Assembly (NCBI RefSeq): GCF_900111235.1
Contig: NZ_FOJI01000003.1
Location: 248,001 to 312,000, forward strand
Direction: 5' to 3'
Source of the DNA: [Clostridium] fimetarium
GTDB taxonomy: Bacteria; Bacillota; Clostridia; Lachnospirales; Lachnospiraceae
DNA length: 64,000 bases
Shown here: positions 41,135 through 49,751 of the stretch, in pieces
Position numbering within the stretch: the stretch's first letter is position 1
Layout: every line of letters begins with the position of its first letter
The notes under the pieces: model-generated
Seen by the model: only the letters and a program-made list of their open reading frames with translations
Told to the model about the DNA's origin: nothing
Database searches by the model: none
Position numbers and translations under genes: made by a program

Positions 41135-43159
41135 CTAATCACTCCACCTTTCCTTCATTAGTGCCAATAATTCGAGATTGGTTAAATGATTTTCCATATT
41201 CGTTACCAGTATGACCCTGCGGTCTTCTTCTGCATAAAGGAACTCTCGCTGCCATGCATTAAAATGTGGACCATCTCCCATATTTCTAATATAGCTCATC
41301 AAGCCTTCCAGCACCCATGCTGTCTGCCTGATATCTGTCAGACACTCATTTTGGTAGAATCCATTCCACTTTCCATGTTCTCTTTCATGTAGGCAACTGT
41401 ACGCCTGATCATATTGCTCCCTGGCCAGTCCTGCATGATAAAATCCTAGCTGATAATCCTGATTCAACGCATAAAGTAAGCCTTTACTAGCTTCATATGC
41501 ACCTGAAAAACAATACGCGTAAATCTTTGCCTGTAACAGGAGGGAATCTTTCATCAATTCCGCTGCATGATGTTCCATAGACAGGACAGCGCCTTCGCAC
41601 TCCCTGCAATACAATCGGTATCCTTTTGCAGCTTCTTGACAAAGCTTCATATACCAGTCAATCTGACCCTTTAAATCCTTTGCATCTGTCGCCCATAACA
41701 AATCCTTTTGTGTAGAATTCCTGTCTTTCATATATTGGGATATCAGCATTCTGGGTACATAATTGGTAAACTGTTCACCCGCATGATCATCTTCATTTGG
41801 TCCATAGGATACCGCGTATTTATGATAATCATTCAGGTACTGCTTCACTGCCTGTACATCTTTTTTCCCATAATACGTTGTAATATAATTCTCTTCGTGT
41901 TCTTTTATATCCACTTTACCGGATTTCCACATGGTAGCGATCAAATCGAGATAATAAACATGTGGCTTTACATTAGAACAATTAATGATCCAGTAATCCG
42001 TGATGCCGTGTGCGACAACTCGATTCAGTTCACTACAAACAAAGTCTACAGAATTTGTCAGCATTGTGATATGATTTGCGGCCTGAAGGTCATAAAATGA
42101 AACATGGTAATAGATTCCATGCATTCCATGGTCGCTGTCCGGTGGTAGTGCTTCAATTCTTGGATTATGATTATTCTGTCTTCTAGAAACCATCTTACCA
42201 TAGCCGTTATCCGCCCATATCTTTATAACATCTTCTGGAAAATCCAAATAACCTTCCTTATACAGCTCCATTGTCTCACCATACAGATTTGTGCAACAGA
42301 TTGCGTCAGGATCTACTTTCTTTACCATATCATACTGAATTCTAATAAGACTCCCCATCAGCTCTCCACGTGCTTTGGATGTCTGATACTGGGGATCATC
42401 TGCCCAAAACGGGCGGTCTCCTTGTCCACGAAATCCCAAATTCCAAATTACATGCATATCTTTCTGGCTTTCAATTCCGGCTTTCCAAAGTCCGATAAAT
42501 TTATCTGGATACTGAGCATATGACGGAGTTAATCCAGGATATTTTCTTGCAAACATATCGGCTCCCAGGGGTTCGGCATGATGATGGGTAATCATAAGCC
42601 CCATGTCAGATGCAAGCTTACGATACTTCGTACCATTCCTGTCCGTTCCCGGTATCACCATATTGCCACCACTGCGAATCAATGCCTCAAACACCATTTC
42701 CCATGATTCTTCTTTTCTTCCATTGACACTCCATGTATGAATAAGGACCTCATCATTCACGAACCAGCCTCTTAGTCTGATTGCAAATGGAGTAGATTGA
42801 TATTCAAAATCAGAGGGAATTTCATATGCATCACGTGCTGTAATCTTCTGATCATTCCAGAACCAGAAAGGCTGAATTCCTAATATGGTGTGGCTTATTT
42901 CATATAATCCATAAACAAAACCCAGTGTATCAGATGCATGTATCTGCAAACGTCCATTGCTTATATTCAAATAAAAGCATTCTTTTTCCTGCAAACCTTT
43001 GATTAGGACGATTTCTCCTGGCTCAACCTCGCTCTGCATACATGGCTCACTTTTCTTACATGCCTTACTGATATCTCGTTTCAGATTACCAATTGCCAGC
43101 TGCACGGCCGTATCGTTCTGATCCGGTGGTATCACTGTATTTTGATTTAACAGAAACAT
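41135..43159 (-). CDS. GH115-like alpha-glucuronidase family protein
   Basis: A 674-residue protein resembling GH115 alpha-glucuronidases. It has the N-terminal domain (about 1-115), then the barrel with IRLRGWFVNDEVLIHTWSV (127-145), YGETMELYKEGYLDFPEDVI, IKIWADNGYGKMVSR, HGIYYHVSFYD and ITDYWIINCSNVKPHVY, all typical positions of the family. GH115 enzymes release glucuronate or methylglucuronate from internal or terminal sugars. It is shorter than usual members (commonly 800 or more), lacking the C-terminal beta domain. AAAGGAG precedes ATG 43159. No signal peptide. It sits between GH28 and the SGNH esterase in the pectin operon. Confidence 0.78.
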   Translation of the reverse strand: MFLLNQNTVIPPDQNDTAVQLAIGNLKRDISKACKKSEPCMQSEVEPGEIVLIKGLQEKECFYLNISNGRLQIHASDTLGFVYGLYEISHTILGIQPFWFWNDQKITARDAYEIPSDFEYQSTPFAIRLRGWFVNDEVLIHTWSVNGRKEESWEMVFEALIRSGGNMVIPGTDRNGTKYRKLASDMGLMITHHHAEPLGADMFARKYPGLTPSYAQYPDKFIGLWKAGIESQKDMHVIWNLGFRGQGDRPFWADDPQYQTSKARGELMGSLIRIQYDMVKKVDPDAICCTNLYGETMELYKEGYLDFPEDVIKIWADNGYGKMVSRRQNNHNPRIEALPPDSDHGMHGIYYHVSFYDLQAANHITMLTNSVDFVCSELNRVVAHGITDYWIINCSNVKPHVYYLDLIATMWKSGKVDIKEHEENYITTYYGKKDVQAVKQYLNDYHKYAVSYGPNEDDHAGEQFTNYVPRMLISQYMKDRNSTQKDLLWATDAKDLKGQIDWYMKLCQEAAKGYRLYCRECEGAVLSMEHHAAELMKDSLLLQAKIYAYCFSGAYEASKGLLYALNQDYQLGFYHAGLAREQYDQAYSCLHEREHGKWNGFYQNECLTDIRQTAWVLEGLMSYIRNMGDGPHFNAWQREFLYAEEDRRVILVTNMENHLTNLELLALMKERWSD

Positions 43160-43199
43160 ATGAACTCCTTTCTAGCCTTTTACAGCATAGCTAAAGCTA

Positions 43200-44696
43200 C
43201 TATCTGTTCGGTTCTTCGTGTATCATAATATCTTTCATAATCAGGTTATTTACATTATTGACTTTCATACCATTCTTTGCAGTTGCCGTAATATGATCCA
43301 ATGTGATATTCTTTAGATATTGTTCCGGCAACCCATACAAAAAGATTGCATTTCCGGCAAATGTATCCACACTTATATTCTTAATCAATACATTTTGAAT
43401 AGAAGGTGTTCCTTCTGTCCTAGGTATCTTTTCATCTGTAACAGTCTTGTCATGGCTATAGAACATATCAATGTTGATTGCTCCTCGAAACCATCTGCAA
43501 TCCTGGAATTCCTTTATGTGGTAATACTGCGTAATGTTCTCATATTTGATGTTTTCGATGATACCGCCACGTCCTCTTGGTGCTTTCAGGCTGACAGCAA
43601 AGTAAGTATTTTCACATGTGCAGTCCTGCACCAGAACATTTCTGACACTACCGGACATCTCACTTCCTACGGCCACGCCGAAGCCTTCGACAAACCTACA
43701 ATTTGAGATTCTGATATTTTCACAGGCGATTCCAACCTGTCTTCCTTCTTCATCTTTACCTGATTTAATTGCAATACTGTCGTCCTGGCTGGCAATCATA
43801 CTATGAACCACATAGACATTTTTACAGGAATCAGGATCAAATCCATCTCCATTTTCAATGCCCTCATAGCGCTTTCCTTCTTCATCATATTTCACATGAA
43901 TAGAAACCTGATTCAAGGTCACATTGCTACAATATATGGTGTGTACGCACCATGCAGGACTCTGGCGAATCGTAATATCCTTGAAATAAACTCCATTGAC
44001 ATGAATCAGACAGACTGCCCGTCCAGGTTTTCCCTGAAGTAGCTTTGTCTGCTGCTTCCTGAGTATGCTTCCATTGGCGTCGATCACTCCTTTTCCAGCA
44101 ATCGTTATATTTTCATAGGAACCATCCCGGATTGTATTGATCAGACTTGCGTAGCAGTCAGTCTCAAGACCCTCAAACCTATACTTTATCACAGGAAAAT
44201 CCTTGATATTGCTGCTTCCCAGAAGGCGCCCGCCTTCTTTGACATACAGTGTCATATTGCTTTTTAGATACAACGCACCACTGACAAAGGTACCTTCCGG
44301 TATGATAACTCTTCCTAACTTCGGGCAGTCATCAATCGCCTTTTGGATAGCCAATGTATTAAGTGATTTCCCATCACCTACCGCACCATATGTAGAAACA
44401 TCGATGTCCTCTGGTTCCTGTGCTGTGGTAACTTCCACAACATTGCTGGTTACAGACTCCCCCGCTGCAGCGACCGCAATTACATGAAATATATAATTTT
44501 GGTCAGGTTCAAGTTGCGCTACCGTGAAATCCGTAAAAAAAGTCTCCCCAATCTTTTGATCCTTACTGTAAATCTCATACCTTGTATCAGCAGGACCATC
44601 ACATAACTTATTCCATATCAATAATATACTATCATCTCTCCAGGTCTCTTTCAAAGACTCTAGAATCAGTTTTTTCTGCTTTAATTGTTCCAACAT
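43200..44696 (-). CDS. GH28 polygalacturonase family protein with N-terminal Fn3 domain
   Basis: A 498-residue right-handed beta-helix enzyme. A fibronectin type III domain (about 5-93) is followed by the beta-helix, starting DVSTYGAVGDGKSLNT. The catalytic region has NGDGFDPD (282-289) and SQDDS (303-307), giving the expected aspartates D284 or D287, D305 and D306, and KAPRGRGG at 371-378. The family's GHG motif reads GFG at 338-340, so the usual histidine is replaced by Phe339. Family members hydrolyse alpha-galacturonide or rhamnogalacturonan links. The start at 44696 has GGAGG upstream. No signal peptide, so it probably acts as an exo-enzyme on imported oligomers. It lies 19 bases after GH42. 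Confidence 0.9.
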   Translation of the reverse strand: MLEQLKQKKLILESLKETWRDDSILLIWNKLCDGPADTRYEIYSKDQKIGETFFTDFTVAQLEPDQNYIFHVIAVAAAGESVTSNVVEVTTAQEPEDIDVSTYGAVGDGKSLNTLAIQKAIDDCPKLGRVIIPEGTFVSGALYLKSNMTLYVKEGGRLLGSSNIKDFPVIKYRFEGLETDCYASLINTIRDGSYENITIAGKGVIDANGSILRKQQTKLLQGKPGRAVCLIHVNGVYFKDITIRQSPAWCVHTIYCSNVTLNQVSIHVKYDEEGKRYEGIENGDGFDPDSCKNVYVVHSMIASQDDSIAIKSGKDEEGRQVGIACENIRISNCRFVEGFGVAVGSEMSGSVRNVLVQDCTCENTYFAVSLKAPRGRGGIIENIKYENITQYYHIKEFQDCRWFRGAINIDMFYSHDKTVTDEKIPRTEGTPSIQNVLIKNISVDTFAGNAIFLYGLPEQYLKNITLDHITATAKNGMKVNNVNNLIMKDIMIHEEPNR

Positions 44697-44715
44697 ACTA
44701 ATGCCTCCAAAATAT

Positions 44716-46692
44716 TTACTCTGGTAATGTAACAATACTACATTCATATCCGTGTAAGATATGTTCCTTGTCATTTACCATCACAGACCGTTGTTTGGTG
44801 CTGAAATTCATAATAAAAAGATACTTCTTTCCATCTTTTTTTCTTTCTTTGACCATGACATCCTCGATATAGTTGCAGTTTAGGACGCGTCGTATTCCAT
44901 GTGTGTCTATCACATCGCTTAAAAACTGGTAATTGAAATCCTCCTGCATCCTAGATGCTACATAATACGCAGTACCACTACCATAAGTTTGCTTTGTTAC
45001 CGCCGGCTTACCTCTATAAAAATCCTGCTCAAATTCAGCTAATACTGTAGCACCTTGGTTGCGTAAAAGGTCACAAAAATAAGTTGCCCGGTAACTCCTG
45101 CCACCATAGGTGATCTTATTGTCTTCATCACCACACAACACATCCGTCTCTTCTGCGCATACTCCAAACACCTGATGCAAATCATATGGAGGAAAGCTCT
45201 CATAAGCCAGATCATTTTCATTTACAAGACCGCTATACGCACTCATTACAAAATTTCCACCAGTCTCTATATAGCTCGTGATTCTTTTTTTTGTATCAGG
45301 TTTAAATAAATAAAGTACCGGTGCAACTATCAGCTCATAGGATGAAAAATCATCACATTGACTGATTATATCTACAGAGACATAATTTTTCAGCAATGCC
45401 TCATAATATTCAAAGATTATATATTCAAAGTCTTTTCCGTTATTCTTAAGGCTCCTCTGCTCTTCTAATGCCCGCAAATTATCCCAGTCATAAATGATTG
45501 CAACTTTGCTATACGTCATAGCTCCTTGAATTTTTTTGATTTCTTCTAGTTTTGCCCCAACCTCACATACATCCTGGAACACTCTAGTATCATTGGTTCC
45601 ACTGTGTCCAATGACTGCACCGTGGAATTTCTCAGATGCTCCACGACTCTTCCTCCACTGAAAGTACTGGACGGAATCAGAACCTGAAGCCACCGCCTGC
45701 ATGGAGCTTAACATATGCATCCCTGGTCTTTTTAATTTACAAGCATCAGACCAGTTCGTATTACTTGGTGTGCTTTCCATTAGATAAAAAGGCTTCTTTT
45801 TCAGAGAACGGCAAAAATCATAATGGAATGATTCATCCACAGCTGGTTCCCAGTCTGACTCTTCATTCCTGCCACAGTGCCATTTTGGATAGCTGTCCCA
45901 GCAGGTTACATCCAACACTTTCGCCAATTCGCTGTAATTAATACCGCAATTGAGATTATGCATATTGGTCGTAACCGGTATATCCTTACAATATTTTTTT
46001 ATTGCCTCTTTTTCAACATTCACCAGATCAATGCTCAGATCAGAATAGAATCTTTGATAATCCAGTGCCAATGCATGCAATGACTGCTCACCAATCGTAG
46101 ATGGAGACTCTAATTCACTCCAATCGTTATAGATATGACTCCAAAATGCACCATTATACTGAATATTTAGATTGTCTATTGTCTTATATTTGTGCTGCAA
46201 CCACAATCTGAAGTTTTGTTGGCATTTTTTGCAATGGCATACACCATAGAGCTCATTAGACACATGCCACATGATCAGAGCCGGGTGATTTCCGTAACGC
46301 TGAGCCAAAAGTTCATCCATCTTTGTTACTTTTTCACGAAAAATTTCACTACTATTACACTGATTTTCACGATCTCCGTATTGTAATCTGACCCTGTCCT
46401 CACGTACCCTCATAACTTCAGGATATTTTTTCACCAGCCATGGGGGTTTACCTGCACTAGGGGTAGCCAAAATCACATGGATTCCATTTTCATACATCGA
46501 ATCCATGATTTTATCCATCCAGTCAAATGTATAAACACCATCTTCACGTTCGTAACATGCCCAGGAAAAGATGCCAAGTGTTACTTCGTTAATTCCTGCC
46601 TCTTTCATATATTCGATATCCTGTGCTAAAATTTCCGGTCTGCCTAGCCATTGATCCGGATTATAATCACAACCATGCAAAAAACATTCCAT
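44716..46692 (-). CDS. GH42 beta-galactosidase
   Basis: A 658-residue cytoplasmic beta-galactosidase of family GH42. Domain A barrel (about 1-380) begins GCDYNPDQWLGRPE. The proton donor is E147 in WHVSNELYG and the nucleophile E306 in FYLMESTPSNTNW. The Cys cluster CHCKKCQ right after the donor is the zinc site found in many GH42 proteins. A trimerisation domain (about 385-590) and C-terminal domain follow. Start chosen at 46692, with GGTGA five bases upstream; ATG 46704 is an alternative adding MVKK. In this locus it would remove galactose from galactan or arabinogalactan side-chain fragments of RG-I. Confidence 0.92.
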   Translation of the reverse strand: MECFLHGCDYNPDQWLGRPEILAQDIEYMKEAGINEVTLGIFSWACYEREDGVYTFDWMDKIMDSMYENGIHVILATPSAGKPPWLVKKYPEVMRVREDRVRLQYGDRENQCNSSEIFREKVTKMDELLAQRYGNHPALIMWHVSNELYGVCHCKKCQQNFRLWLQHKYKTIDNLNIQYNGAFWSHIYNDWSELESPSTIGEQSLHALALDYQRFYSDLSIDLVNVEKEAIKKYCKDIPVTTNMHNLNCGINYSELAKVLDVTCWDSYPKWHCGRNEESDWEPAVDESFHYDFCRSLKKKPFYLMESTPSNTNWSDACKLKRPGMHMLSSMQAVASGSDSVQYFQWRKSRGASEKFHGAVIGHSGTNDTRVFQDVCEVGAKLEEIKKIQGAMTYSKVAIIYDWDNLRALEEQRSLKNNGKDFEYIIFEYYEALLKNYVSVDIISQCDDFSSYELIVAPVLYLFKPDTKKRITSYIETGGNFVMSAYSGLVNENDLAYESFPPYDLHQVFGVCAEETDVLCGDEDNKITYGGRSYRATYFCDLLRNQGATVLAEFEQDFYRGKPAVTKQTYGSGTAYYVASRMQEDFNYQFLSDVIDTHGIRRVLNCNYIEDVMVKERKKDGKKYLFIMNFSTKQRSVMVNDKEHILHGYECSIVTLPE

Positions 46693-46733
46693 TTTCTTCA
46701 CCATTCCTGTGCATCTTTTATTGGCTCACTCTG

Positions 46734-46758
46734 CAATGGCTTGCAGCGCAAGACATTG
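46734..46758. other. Hairpin in the yesL-GH42 intergenic gap
   Basis: CAATG-G-CTTGC, a three-base AGC loop, then GCAAG-A-CATTG: ten base pairs with one internal mismatch. No T run follows on the coding strand, so it is more likely an mRNA-processing or stability element than a terminator. Confidence 0.4.
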
Positions 46759-46788
46759 ACAATTCTCATATCTAGTTTATGTCTGTTC

Positions 46789-47472
46789 CTAATTTCCTTT
46801 GCGTTTTCTCTCTCTTCTGTAATGTTTTCCATTCACAGGTTTCATTTCTGCTTCATCCTCTTCATCTGGTGGAAGAAACTTTTTATAGATTTTTTCCATC
46901 TGCTGTTCAATTCCCAACATATATAAAGTAGGTGCTATAACGATAAGCATCGGAAGCACATACACCATATAGACTGAAATTGCAAACGTAATCAGCATAA
47001 AGATCATCTTAATCGGATTTCCAAAGGATAAAAAGAACGCATTTTTAAATATCCTTTTCGTATTGTCTTCAAACCTAGCAATATACGGAAAAACGAAAAT
47101 AAAAACAATTAATTCAAGCAACAGGAGCAACAGGATTAGATAAAAAACATTTCCTACTTTATCCCCCTGCTGTTTTAACTGATAGGTCAGATATGCATCA
47201 GATCCAAGAAATGCTCCCACACACAGCAGTATGAGCCATATGATAGTTGACTTCTTAAAATTAGATATAAATGCATGCTTAAATTCGTGGAATATATACC
47301 CGTGCTCCTGATGAATCACCTTATGCACCGTATAATATAATGCAGTTGTGGATGCACCAATCGTTACAATTGGTATGCATCCAATGATCCAAAACAAAGA
47401 GACAAAGATACAATCCACCAGTTTACTGATACCTCTGAAAAACCCATTTTCTAAGTTGAATAATTCTCCCAT
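46789..47472 (-). CDS. YesL family (DUF624) membrane protein, second copy
   Basis: A 227-residue membrane protein. The DUF624 signature IPIVTIGASTTALYYT is near residues 34-49, and about five hydrophobic segments can be drawn. The tail of about 30 residues is highly charged (PPDEEDEAEMKP then RRERKRKG). It is clearly related to the YesL at 12584 but has diverged well beyond a recent duplicate. GAGGT precedes ATG 47472. It lies between the GH112 and GH42 genes, separate from the permease genes of this locus. Function unknown. Confidence 0.85.
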   Translation of the reverse strand: MGELFNLENGFFRGISKLVDCIFVSLFWIIGCIPIVTIGASTTALYYTVHKVIHQEHGYIFHEFKHAFISNFKKSTIIWLILLCVGAFLGSDAYLTYQLKQQGDKVGNVFYLILLLLLLELIVFIFVFPYIARFEDNTKRIFKNAFFLSFGNPIKMIFMLITFAISVYMVYVLPMLIVIAPTLYMLGIEQQMEKIYKKFLPPDEEDEAEMKPVNGKHYRRERKRKGN

Positions 47473-47503
47473 TTGTGACCTCTTTCATTTATTTTCCAGT
47501 AAT

Positions 47504-49672
47504 CTATAAGTCTGCAAATTGTGTTTCATAAGGCTGCAATACGAATTTTTTATCTCCAGCATCTGTTTTTACTGAAGTTAGCTGTTCTTTTTCACTGTTG
47601 TTGATAACAACTATCTTTTTGCTTGATGGAAAATATGCGCATTCTGTCTCTGGATTGTCTGTTAGATACGACTGATCCGTTTTACCATACATCGCATACA
47701 TCATCAGGTTCAAAAGCAGCCTTGTATTTGCATTGCTTAACTGGAATGCTGACAGATAAATACCCTTACCTTTTCCAAACTTATTAAGTGTTAGAGTTGG
47801 AAGACCGCCATCACTGTCCAGTACAACCGTCTCCCCACTGGTTAAGAAACGGTTTTCACGACTCATTATATCATATCCATTCGGAAGGAGGCCATCAATA
47901 GTGGTTTTTTCAAACTGCCATTTACCATGACATACCTTTGCACCTGTATCCTCATCTACTCCAAGAATCTGTGCCATTTTAAAATAATTTGCGAAACCTT
48001 CCACTGCAGATGGTTCATTGACACCAATAAAAATACCACCATCTATTACCCATTGATTCAGTTTGCAAACGGCCTCTGAATTCTTCCATGCATCGCCACC
48101 ACTCCATGCAGTACCTGCTTTGCCTGCATTAATAATAATATCGTAGTTTTTCAGTTCACCAGCCTTCACATCCTCAAAGTCAATAAAGGAAACATCCACT
48201 GGAAGGCCAGCCAATGCCTCATTAATATGTATTAAATCATGCATATAGGTTTCGTGAAAATGTCCTGACAGACTCCACGAACGGAGTTTGCCCCAACTGT
48301 GCAATACGGCAACCCTGCAGGAAAGACTGTAGACATGACTCCCTGCCTCACGTTCTAACTCATGCATCTTTTTAATCTGTCTAAACTCATCTGCAACATT
48401 TTCGATATAATCGCAAAAGTAAGGATAATTTTCTACAAGATGCAGATATCCTCCTAAGCCTATGCGGTCAACCGGCTCTCTAAGCAATGCTCTTCTGATA
48501 CTTCTCCAATATTTCTTTGCTTCCATAGTTGGATCGCCATCATCACAAAATGTTGAGGCGCCGCCAAGCCCATATGGAAATAAATATGGATGAAGTCTCA
48601 ACTCATGTGTTTCTACATCCACACCGGCACAAAGCCTAGCTTCATAACCAGAGAAAACACATTTGATCAATCCGTCGAATCCAAATTGTGGAAAAAGTTC
48701 ACTGTAAGGTTCAATGCCTATCCAACTGTCATCATAAAATACATATGCAAGCTTATTATATCTGTGTACCAAGTCTACCAGTTTCTTACCGTAATCAACA
48801 ACAAACCGATTGATGAAATCAATATAATCTCTTTGATGTTTTTCGGCAGGCATATGAGTAACATGCAATTTTCCCTGATTGATAAAATCTTCTGCGCAAA
48901 GCGCATAACCATATTCTTTCTTGAACTCATCGAGCATCATAGGACTGACCGTGAAATCATAAGATCCCCAATCTGAAAACAGACTTCTGTTTTTTTGATT
49001 TTCACCCCAAATCCATGGGAAGTTATAAAACATAGATGTAAAACGAACAACCGTAGTTGCTGGATGTTTCTTACACCAATCTTCCAACCACTGATATAAA
49101 TAATCCTGAGTTTCAGGGTATATTGGATCAACTGGCACTAAATGTTCTTTATCCCAGCTATTCGTAATATGATTATACATGGAAATTTCTTCCCAAATCT
49201 GATACGCCATGAAACTTACTGTATAGGTATGATATAATTCTACATTCTGAATCAGTACATTTCCAGCCTCTGGTACAAATCTCCAGTGAGACCTCGGAAT
49301 GACTTTTTCTGTTGTCCTGTCATAGACTTGCCAGTACTGTAGTGACTCTTGACTATCATTGATTTTAAACTGCTCCAAAAAATATCCATCAAGTATATGT
49401 ATTGCTACAACATTATCTACAGCCATAATATGTTTTGACATCAAAAAAGTCTGCTGCAGTTTATCCGGATTTGCTTTTGCCCATTCATTATGATCTCTAA
49501 TAATACAGATTGTAGAATATATACCATAACCTGCCTCTAGTATCTCATCTGAAAGTACTGTTCCATCGCTGTCTCTTATGACATCTGCTCCCCATTTTTT
49601 TGCCATTTTTAATGTTAGTTCTTCATATCCCAATTCTCCCGGAATTGTAAAACCACCTTTTTCTTTATCCAT
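47504..49672 (-). CDS. GH112 galactosyl phosphorylase, candidate D-galactosyl-1,4-L-rhamnose phosphorylase
   Basis: A 722-residue cytoplasmic phosphorylase of family GH112, which splits beta-galactosides with inorganic phosphate to give alpha-galactose 1-phosphate. Conserved segments include WGADVIRDSDGTVLSDEI (27-44), YTVSFMAYQIWEEISMYNHIT (150-170), VVRFTSMFYNF and HSWGKLRSW. D315 in YDDSWIGIEPY aligns with the catalytic aspartate (D313) of the Bifidobacterium lacto-N-biose phosphorylase. Known GH112 activities use lacto-N-biose/galacto-N-biose or D-galactosyl-beta-1,4-L-rhamnose; the latter was described in Clostridium phytofermentans. Pectin genes around it and the rha operon in the same window favour the rhamnose substrate, as an inference. 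AGGAGAG precedes ATG 49672. No signal peptide. Confidence 0.9.
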   Translation of the reverse strand: MDKEKGGFTIPGELGYEELTLKMAKKWGADVIRDSDGTVLSDEILEAGYGIYSTICIIRDHNEWAKANPDKLQQTFLMSKHIMAVDNVVAIHILDGYFLEQFKINDSQESLQYWQVYDRTTEKVIPRSHWRFVPEAGNVLIQNVELYHTYTVSFMAYQIWEEISMYNHITNSWDKEHLVPVDPIYPETQDYLYQWLEDWCKKHPATTVVRFTSMFYNFPWIWGENQKNRSLFSDWGSYDFTVSPMMLDEFKKEYGYALCAEDFINQGKLHVTHMPAEKHQRDYIDFINRFVVDYGKKLVDLVHRYNKLAYVFYDDSWIGIEPYSELFPQFGFDGLIKCVFSGYEARLCAGVDVETHELRLHPYLFPYGLGGASTFCDDGDPTMEAKKYWRSIRRALLREPVDRIGLGGYLHLVENYPYFCDYIENVADEFRQIKKMHELEREAGSHVYSLSCRVAVLHSWGKLRSWSLSGHFHETYMHDLIHINEALAGLPVDVSFIDFEDVKAGELKNYDIIINAGKAGTAWSGGDAWKNSEAVCKLNQWVIDGGIFIGVNEPSAVEGFANYFKMAQILGVDEDTGAKVCHGKWQFEKTTIDGLLPNGYDIMSRENRFLTSGETVVLDSDGGLPTLTLNKFGKGKGIYLSAFQLSNANTRLLLNLMMYAMYGKTDQSYLTDNPETECAYFPSSKKIVVINNSEKEQLTSVKTDAGDKKFVLQPYETQFADL

Positions 49673-49751
49673 TGTTTTTCTCTCCTCGTTAAAAGTATAG
49701 TTTAATTTTAAATCATTACTACAGCATTTTTTTCACCGGGTAATTAAAAGT

